In this document: one piece after another, positions 59,195 through 64,000 of the stretch
Numbering within the stretch: position 1 is the stretch's first letter
Layout: every line of letters starts with the position of its first letter
DNA from: Flavobacterium panacagri
GTDB taxonomy: Bacteria; Bacteroidota; Bacteroidia; Flavobacteriales; Flavobacteriaceae
Length of the DNA: 64,000 nt
Direction of reading: 5' to 3'
Assembly: GCF_030378165.1 (NCBI RefSeq)
Contig: NZ_CP119766.1
Location: 3,038,001-3,102,000, forward strand
Position numbers and translations under genes: made by a program
Notes under the pieces: generated by a model
The model's input: only the letters and a program-made list of their open reading frames with translations
Databases searched by the model: none
Told to the model about the DNA's origin: nothing

Positions 59195-60049
59195 TTAATT
59201 GTCAAAAGGGTAATTTTTATAACGCTTATATTCTCCGGTTTCGCAATTTATTTTAACTACATACTGTTTTAGATTTCTAGGAACTAAATCATTAGGAAGC
59301 GTTCCTGATTCAGTTTCTTCGCCAAATACATAATAACTATCTTTTGGGCCAACTTCAATTCCATTAATTGTAGTAGATCTAAAAACCTGATTTTTCCTTT
59401 TTTCTTTTAGGATTCGTTCGGCATCTTCTATTTTTATATTGCTCTTTTTTGCAAAACCATAATATCCAGCACTATCAGATACACTTATCTTTTTAATATG
59501 TTTGGATATTTCAGGGTTTATCCAGCCGTTTTCCCTGAAAAGTATTGGACTTAGCAGAAGCTCATTGTTAATTGTAGGATTGTCAGAAAATCGGCAGTCA
59601 TGGCTTCCGACATATCCTGTCATTCCATAATGTAAGTAAGCGTAATGATGGTATCCCGAAATGTAATAATGTAATTTGTTTTGTGTAGTAACTACAATCG
59701 TATCAGTTTTTAAAAATGATTTGTAAGGAATATTAATTGATTGGTATTCGTTGGAAGAAGTTTTTTTATTAAACCCATTTTTAATTATTGTGTCATGGAT
59801 AAATTTCCCTTCTCTTATGATCTGGAATTTAAGAATACTGATTTCGCTTTTCTTGAATTTTGCAAATTGAATCTCAGGTTGTTCAGTAATAAATTTGATG
59901 GAATCACATTCTTTTGAGAATGTGATTCCATCAATTTCGGCTTGTTTTTTACGGCTATTTAATGACCAAAAGAACCATCCAATTATTATTGCTAATAATA
60001 TAAATACTGTGCCTGTAACTACTAAACAACCTTTGATGTATTTGTTCAT
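59195..60049 (-). CDS. Membrane-anchored hypothetical protein, 284 aa
   Basis: One N-terminal membrane helix (GCLVVTGTVFILLAIIIGWFFW), then a large domain (SRKKQAEIDGITFSKECD, YLHYGMTGYVGSHDC, SPILFRENGWINPEISKHI) with a C-terminal beta part (NGIEVGPKDSYYVFGEE; YVVKINCETGEYKRY). Not recognised. Its ATG directly follows the TAA of prfB (TAAATG), which suggests coupled translation. An 18-bp perfect inverted repeat stands inside its coding sequence (59895-59934). Confidence 0.8.
   Translation of the reverse strand: MNKYIKGCLVVTGTVFILLAIIIGWFFWSLNSRKKQAEIDGITFSKECDSIKFITEQPEIQFAKFKKSEISILKFQIIREGKFIHDTIIKNGFNKKTSSNEYQSINIPYKSFLKTDTIVVTTQNKLHYYISGYHHYAYLHYGMTGYVGSHDCRFSDNPTINNELLLSPILFRENGWINPEISKHIKKISVSDSAGYYGFAKKSNIKIEDAERILKEKRKNQVFRSTTINGIEVGPKDSYYVFGEETESGTLPNDLVPRNLKQYVVKINCETGEYKRYKNYPFDN
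59895..59934. repeat. 18-bp perfect inverted repeat inside a coding region
   Basis: Arms TTGATGGAATCACATTCT (59895-59912) and its exact complement (59917-59934), with a 4-nt loop. It lies within codons about 39-52 of the 284-aa membrane protein, next to the end of its membrane helix. It would form a strong hairpin in the mRNA. Confidence 0.85.
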
Positions 60050-61148
60050 TTATTCCTCTTCTTTCTGTCCCATCATCATTAAATAGGCTTTAAGGAAAGC
60101 GTCAATATTTCCGTTCATTACGCCATCGACATCGCTGGTTTCGTAACCTGTACGAACGTCTTTTACCAATTTGTAAGGCTGCATTACGTAATTACGAATC
60201 TGAGATCCCCATTCGATTTTCATTTTTCCAGCTTCAATATCAGCACGCTGCGCTTGTTGTTTCTTTAACTCAATTTCATACAATTGAGAACGAAGCATTT
60301 GCATAGCACGCTGTCTGTTATCTTGCTGAGAACGTGTTTCAGAACACTGAATCTGGATTCCAGTTGGTTTGTGAACCAATTGTACTTTTGTTTCGACCTT
60401 ATTTACGTTTTGTCCACCAGCTCCACTCGAACGAGAAGTTGTAATTTCGATATCGGCAGGATTAATGTCGATTTCGATACTGTCGTCAACTAATGGATAA
60501 ACGTAAACCGATACGAATGATGTATGACGTTTGGCATTACTGTCAAAAGGTGAAATACGTACCAAACGGTGAACTCCGTTTTCTCCTTTTAAATATCCAA
60601 AAGAATAATCGCCTTCAAATTCTAGAGTTACGGTTTTAATTCCCGCAACGTCACCTTCTTGAAAGTTCAGTTCTTTTATTTTGTAGCCATAACTCTCTCC
60701 CCACATCATGTACATGCGCATCAGCATTCCAGCCCAGTCGCAACTTTCAGTTCCACCGGCTCCAGCAGTGATTTGAACTACAGCGCTTAAGCTGTCTCCT
60801 TCGTCAGAAAGCATGTTTTTGAATTCAATGTTTTCAATGTGCGATTGTGCGGCATTGTATTGTTCATCTAGTTCATCAACAGTAAGTTCTCCTTCTTTGT
60901 AGAAATCATAAGCCAGCTGTAATTCTTCTGTTAAAGAAACGGCTTTGTCATAATCTTCGATCCATTTTTTCTTGTTTCGAAGATTTTTTACAATGTTTTC
61001 GGCTTCTTTAGGATTGTTCCAGAAGTCGGGTGCAAACGTTTTTTCTTCTTCGTTGGCAATTTCGATTAGCTTGGCATCGACGTCAAAGATACCTCCTCAA
61101 CGCACCAAGGCGCTCCACAATACCTTTTACTTGTTCGGCTGTTGTCAT
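60050..61148 (-). CDS. prfB: Peptide chain release factor 2, with programmed +1 frameshift
   Basis: Read as 61148-61086, then from 61084 down to 60050 after skipping base 61085; 365 residues in all. The first 21 codons end in TAT CTT followed by TGA (61085-61083), preceded by an internal Shine-Dalgarno-like AGGAGG (61092-61097): the classic RF2 frameshift AGGAGGTATCTTTGAC. The protein has the SPF codon-reading tripeptide ([12 protein letters not shown]) and the catalytic GGQ ([15 protein letters not shown]). It ends translation at UGA and UAA. The ATG of the next gene follows the stop directly. Confidence 0.95.
61083..61097 (-). promoter_or_regulatory. prfB +1 frameshift site
   Basis: On the minus strand AGGAGG-TAT-CTT-TGA-C. 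The Shine-Dalgarno-like hexamer at 61092-61097, the slippery CTT at 61086-61088 and the in-frame UGA at 61083-61085 allow RF2 to regulate its own level: when RF2 is scarce, ribosomes shift by +1 and make the full protein. Confidence 0.93.
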
Positions 61149-61261
61149 AAATTAATTAATAGGTTTTATATGTTTTTTATCAAAATTACGTTAATTTGGT
61201 CTATAGAAACGAGCGAGTTAAATTTTACTAAAACTTGCTGAGAATAACTATAAGTAATACG

Positions 61262-61269
61262 TAATTTTG
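61262..61269 (+). promoter_or_regulatory. -7 box of the threonine aldolase gene
   Basis: TAATTTTG, 30 nt before the ATG at 61300. A TTG stands at 61235-61237, a spacing of 24 nt, slightly too long. Confidence 0.4.
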
Positions 61270-61299
61270 CATACAAAAATAAGATATAGTTTTTAGAAT

Positions 61300-62319
61300 A
61301 TGGAAATAAATTTAATCAGCGATACCATAACCAAGCCTACTTATGAGATGCTGCAGTATATGTTTAACGCCCATGTTGGTGACGATGTATACAAACAAGA
61401 CCCAACGGTGATTGAATTAGAAAACAGAACGGCTGAATTTTTTGGTATGGAAGCTGGCCTTTTTTTTCCGTCTGGAACTATGGCTAATCAAACTGCGATT
61501 AAACTGCATACGCAGCCGGGAGAGCAATTAATTGCAGATAAATATGCTCATGTTTATCATTATGAAGGAGGAGGAGTCTCTTTTAACAGCGGGGTTTCCT
61601 GTTGTTTAGTTGATGGGAATCGTGGGATGATAACAGCGGCACAAGTTGCAGCGGCAATAAACGATCCAGAATTTTATCATAGTCCGTTAACCAGTTTGGT
61701 TTGTGTCGAAAATACAACCAATAAAGGAGGTGGTGCTTGTTATGAATTAGAAGATTTAAGAGAGATAAAAAAAGTTTGTGACGCCAATAACCTGAAATTC
61801 CACATGGATGGCGCTAGAATCTGGAATGCTTTGGTGGCAAAAAGACAAAATCCCAGAGAATTTGGAGCTATTTTCGATACCATTTCGGTTTGTTTGTCAA
61901 AAGGATTAGGAGCTCCAATTGGTTCTGTATTGCTTGGAAGTAAAGCTGATATCTACAGAGCGTTGAGAATCAGGAAGATATTGGGAGGAGGAATGCGTCA
62001 GGTTGGGTATTTAGCGGCTGCTGGATTATATGCTTTAGCTCACAATATTGAAAGACTAGCTGAGGATCATCGTCGTGCGAAAGAAATAGCTAAGGTTTTA
62101 AGTACGAAACCTTGGATCGCATCAATAGAACCTGTAGAAACTAATATTTTAATTTTTTCATTAGCTGAAGGTTACAGTGATCAATTATTGATTGAAAAAT
62201 TAAAGCAGAAAAATATATTAATAAGCTCACTTGGGTATAATAAACTTAGAATTGTAACGCATTTAGATTATAAAGAAGTAATGCATACTTATGTAATTGA
62301 TACACTTTCCAAGTTTTAG
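61300..62319 (+). CDS. Low-specificity threonine aldolase
   Basis: A 339-residue PLP enzyme. NLISDTITKPTYEMLQYMFN, the His-aromatic region (DKYAHVYHYEGGGVSF), the acidic Asp of LKFHMDGARIWNAL (about 166-172) and the PLP lysine in VCLSKGLGAPIGSVLLGS (about Lys201). It cleaves threonine and allo-threonine to glycine and acetaldehyde. Single gene with its own -7 box. Confidence 0.93.
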   Translation: MEINLISDTITKPTYEMLQYMFNAHVGDDVYKQDPTVIELENRTAEFFGMEAGLFFPSGTMANQTAIKLHTQPGEQLIADKYAHVYHYEGGGVSFNSGVSCCLVDGNRGMITAAQVAAAINDPEFYHSPLTSLVCVENTTNKGGGACYELEDLREIKKVCDANNLKFHMDGARIWNALVAKRQNPREFGAIFDTISVCLSKGLGAPIGSVLLGSKADIYRALRIRKILGGGMRQVGYLAAAGLYALAHNIERLAEDHRRAKEIAKVLSTKPWIASIEPVETNILIFSLAEGYSDQLLIEKLKQKNILISSLGYNKLRIVTHLDYKEVMHTYVIDTLSKF

Positions 62320-62321
62320 AC

Positions 62322-62437
62322 AAAGTGACAAAGTGACAAAGGTTCAAAGTAACAAAACTTACAAAAAAAGACGCATATTGCGTCTTTTTTGTTTTTTGAG
62401 TAAGAAGAAACCTTTGTCCCTTTGTAACTCTGTATCT
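62322..62437. repeat. Word-built inverted repeat enclosing a terminator
   Basis: The left side repeats GTGACAAA words (GACAAAGTGACAAAGTGAC), the right side CCTTTGTCCCTTTGTAAC words. Within it is a perfect terminator hairpin AAAAAAGACGCA-TAT-TGCGTCTTTTTT (62364-62390). It lies between the convergent aldolase and YbaB genes. The same words are found at 21590-21676. Confidence 0.7.
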
Positions 62438-62444
62438 TTGCCTC

Positions 62445-62765
62445 TTATTTAAACAAATTATCCATCCCAGGAATAGAAGGCATATCCATTCTTGCAACGG
62501 CGTCTAATTCTCTTTCATTAACATTTGTTGCTTTTTCAATTGCTTTGTTTAGAGTAACAATTAAATAATCTTCTAATTGCTCTTTATCTTCTAAAATAGA
62601 ATCGTCAATAGAAATTGATTTTATTTTTCTGCTTGCAGTGATAGTAACTTTTAATAATCCGTCAGCGCTTTGTTCATCAATCAAAACTGTATCCAAACGC
62701 TTTTTTGTATCTTCAATTTTTTGTTGGGTCTCTTTAAGTTTACCCATCATTCCCATTAAATCCAT
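62445..62765 (-). CDS. YbaB/EbfC-family nucleoid-associated protein
   Basis: A 106-residue small protein. [22 protein letters not shown] is a helical coiled-coil start and [21 protein letters not shown] the beta-hairpin core; [18 protein letters not shown] follows. YbaB proteins bind DNA as tweezers-like dimers. The usual neighbours (dnaX, recR) are absent. Confidence 0.9.
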   Translation of the reverse strand: MDLMGMMGKLKETQQKIEDTKKRLDTVLIDEQSADGLLKVTITASRKIKSISIDDSILEDKEQLEDYLIVTLNKAIEKATNVNERELDAVARMDMPSIPGMDNLFK

Positions 62766-62834
62766 TTTTGTTGATTTTTTAAATTGTTTCAGACAAAATT
62801 AGTATATTGCTGTGTTAATTCAATAGAATATTTT

Positions 62835-64000
62835 ATGAAAAAATTAATTTTGTTCTGTTGGCTTTATGCTATTTTTGCGACTTCATATTTAAAAATTAAT
62901 GCTCAATCAATGCAAAATGATATATCGGCTCCAAAGGCCAAAATAATTCCAAAAACATTAAAAAAACATAAAGAATCCAGGATTGACAATTACTTCTGGC
63001 TGAATGATAGAGAAAATTCAGAAGTAATTGATTACCTAAATCAGGAGAATGCTTACTATGAAAATATGACTTCTCATACAAAATCTTTAAAAGATAATTT
63101 GTTTGAAGAAATGAAAGGAAGAATCAAAGAAGATGATTCTTCGGTTCCTTATTTTTATAATGGATATTTCTATATTACCCGTTTTGAAACAGGGCAGGAT
63201 TATCCCATTTTTGCCAGAAAAAAAGGAAGTCTTGCGGCAACAGAAGAAATTCTTTTTAACTGTAATGAGATGGCAAAAGGACATGCTTATTTCAAATTAG
63301 GAGGTTTAAGTATTAGTCCGGATAATAAATTTGCCAGTTTTGGGGTAGATATTGTCGGAAGAAGAATTTATACCATTCAGATTAAAAATTTAGAAACTGG
63401 TGAAATTTTAGCTGATAAAATAGAAAATGTTACAGGAGCTTCAGTTTGGGCAAATGACAACAATACTATTTTTTATGTGAGACAAGATCAGGTGACGCTG
63501 AGAGCTGATAAAGTTTTTAAACATAAATTAAATACAGCTTCAGAAAAAGATGTTTTGGTTTTTGATGAAGTTGATGATACTTTTAATGTATCAATCAGTA
63601 AAGAAAAGTCAAGAAAATATATCGTTATTGGTTCTGGAAGTACTTTAACAACAGAATACAGAATATTAAATTCAAATAATCCGGACGGAGAATTTGTTGT
63701 TTTTCAACCACGAGTTCGCGGATTAGAATATAGTATTTCGCACTATGAAGATTCGTTTTATATTTTGACGAATAAAGATAAAGCGACCAATTTTAAATTA
63801 ATGAAAACGCCTGAAGATAAAACGGGAAAGAAAAACTGGGTAGATCTTATTCCGCACAGAGAAGATGTTTTATTGGAAGATATTGAAATATTTAAAAATT
63901 ATTTAGTTGTAGAGGAACGTTCTAATGGTTTAAATCATATCCGAATTATGCCTTGGAATGGTGAACCAGATTATTATCTTCCTTTTGGCAGTGAGACGTA
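62835..64000 (+). CDS. S9 prolyl oligopeptidase family peptidase, oligopeptidase B-like (partial)
   Basis: The frame opens at ATG 62835 and runs to the end of the window, about 388 residues visible. A signal peptide-like start (MKKLILFCWLYAIFATSYLK, then INAQS) suggests export. KHKESRIDNYFWLNDRENSEVIDYLNQEN and YFYNGYFYITRFETGQDYPIF are the N-terminal beta-propeller of oligopeptidase B (PtrB), and GSTLTTEYRIL matches the same family. The catalytic Ser-Asp-His domain lies beyond the window. It would cleave after basic residues in short peptides. Confidence 0.88.
   Translation, partial: MKKLILFCWLYAIFATSYLKINAQSMQNDISAPKAKIIPKTLKKHKESRIDNYFWLNDRENSEVIDYLNQENAYYENMTSHTKSLKDNLFEEMKGRIKEDDSSVPYFYNGYFYITRFETGQDYPIFARKKGSLAATEEILFNCNEMAKGHAYFKLGGLSISPDNKFASFGVDIVGRRIYTIQIKNLETGEILADKIENVTGASVWANDNNTIFYVRQDQVTLRADKVFKHKLNTASEKDVLVFDEVDDTFNVSISKEKSRKYIVIGSGSTLTTEYRILNSNNPDGEFVVFQPRVRGLEYSISHYEDSFYILTNKDKATNFKLMKTPEDKTGKKNWVDLIPHREDVLLEDIEIFKNYLVVEERSNGLNHIRIMPWNGEPDYYLPFGSET

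Noticed and set aside
62246-62497. 83-residue minus frame at the YbaB end
   Set aside because: It is produced by the word-built repeat and the antisense of the aldolase gene end.
1-64000. Search for tRNA, rRNA, CRISPR array, insertion sequence or prophage
   Set aside because: No cloverleaf, regular spacer array, transposase, integrase or phage gene could be supported by eye; a dedicated RNA search was not possible.

Overview
The window is a piece of chromosome from a Flavobacterium-like member of the Bacteroidota, probably close to F. johnsoniae. This rests on the low GC content, on promoters with the TAnnTTTG -7 box, on the fused cbb3 oxidase gene ccoNO, on outer-membrane beta-barrel receptors, on lineage-specific small families (DUF5606, DUF6452/DUF6048), and on many long-armed intergenic inverted repeats. 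About 73 protein genes are supported, two of them running off the window ends. I see no rRNA, tRNA, CRISPR array, insertion sequence or prophage.

Layout. 1-6.9 kb: a DUF294/CBS nucleotidyltransferase (partial), small lipoproteins, a DinB-like protein with an HxlR regulator, an AlkC/AlkD-like HEAT protein, a ParE-type toxin-antitoxin pair overlapping a pentapeptide-repeat gene, and murQ. 7-12 kb: two tandem membrane-anchored AraC regulators and a TonB-receptor-like outer-membrane protein. 12-18.9 kb: a ZIP transporter, two divergent methyltransferases, a racemase, and rlmD with two lineage-specific envelope genes. 19-28.5 kb: a histidine kinase, an aldo/keto reductase, cysM-cysE, an Smr protein, a cysteine desulfurase and a Sua5/YciO protein. 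28.5-32 kb: a small lipopolysaccharide-core-type cluster (CgeB-like glycosyltransferase, InaA/WaaP-like kinase, two GT2 enzymes). 32-41 kb: dapD, a PAS protein, a second toxin-antitoxin pair, ruvX, mqo, an FUSC membrane protein, def, DUF5606 and mazG.

41-52 kb is a micro-oxic respiration block: an Fnr-like regulator, a CcoI-type copper ATPase, ccoS, ccoNO, ccoQ, ccoP, ccoG, fixH, a TauE/SafE protein and hemN. Three near-identical palindromes (upstream of the ATPase, of ccoS and of hemN) all lie 36.5 bp from the last base of a -7 box, which argues for one Fnr-type activator controlling the whole block.

52-64 kb: small membrane proteins, DoxX, an acyl-CoA carboxylase beta subunit, a TetR regulator whose palindrome is repeated before a three-gene membrane cassette, lpxD, msrB, prfB with its programmed +1 frameshift, a threonine aldolase, a YbaB protein and the start of an oligopeptidase B-like peptidase. 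The points most worth a second look are the Fnr-type operators, the toxin-antitoxin-pentapeptide operon, the TetR double operator, the attenuator-like leader before the THUMP methyltransferase, an 18-bp perfect hairpin inside a coding region, and the family of intergenic inverted repeats built from different short words.
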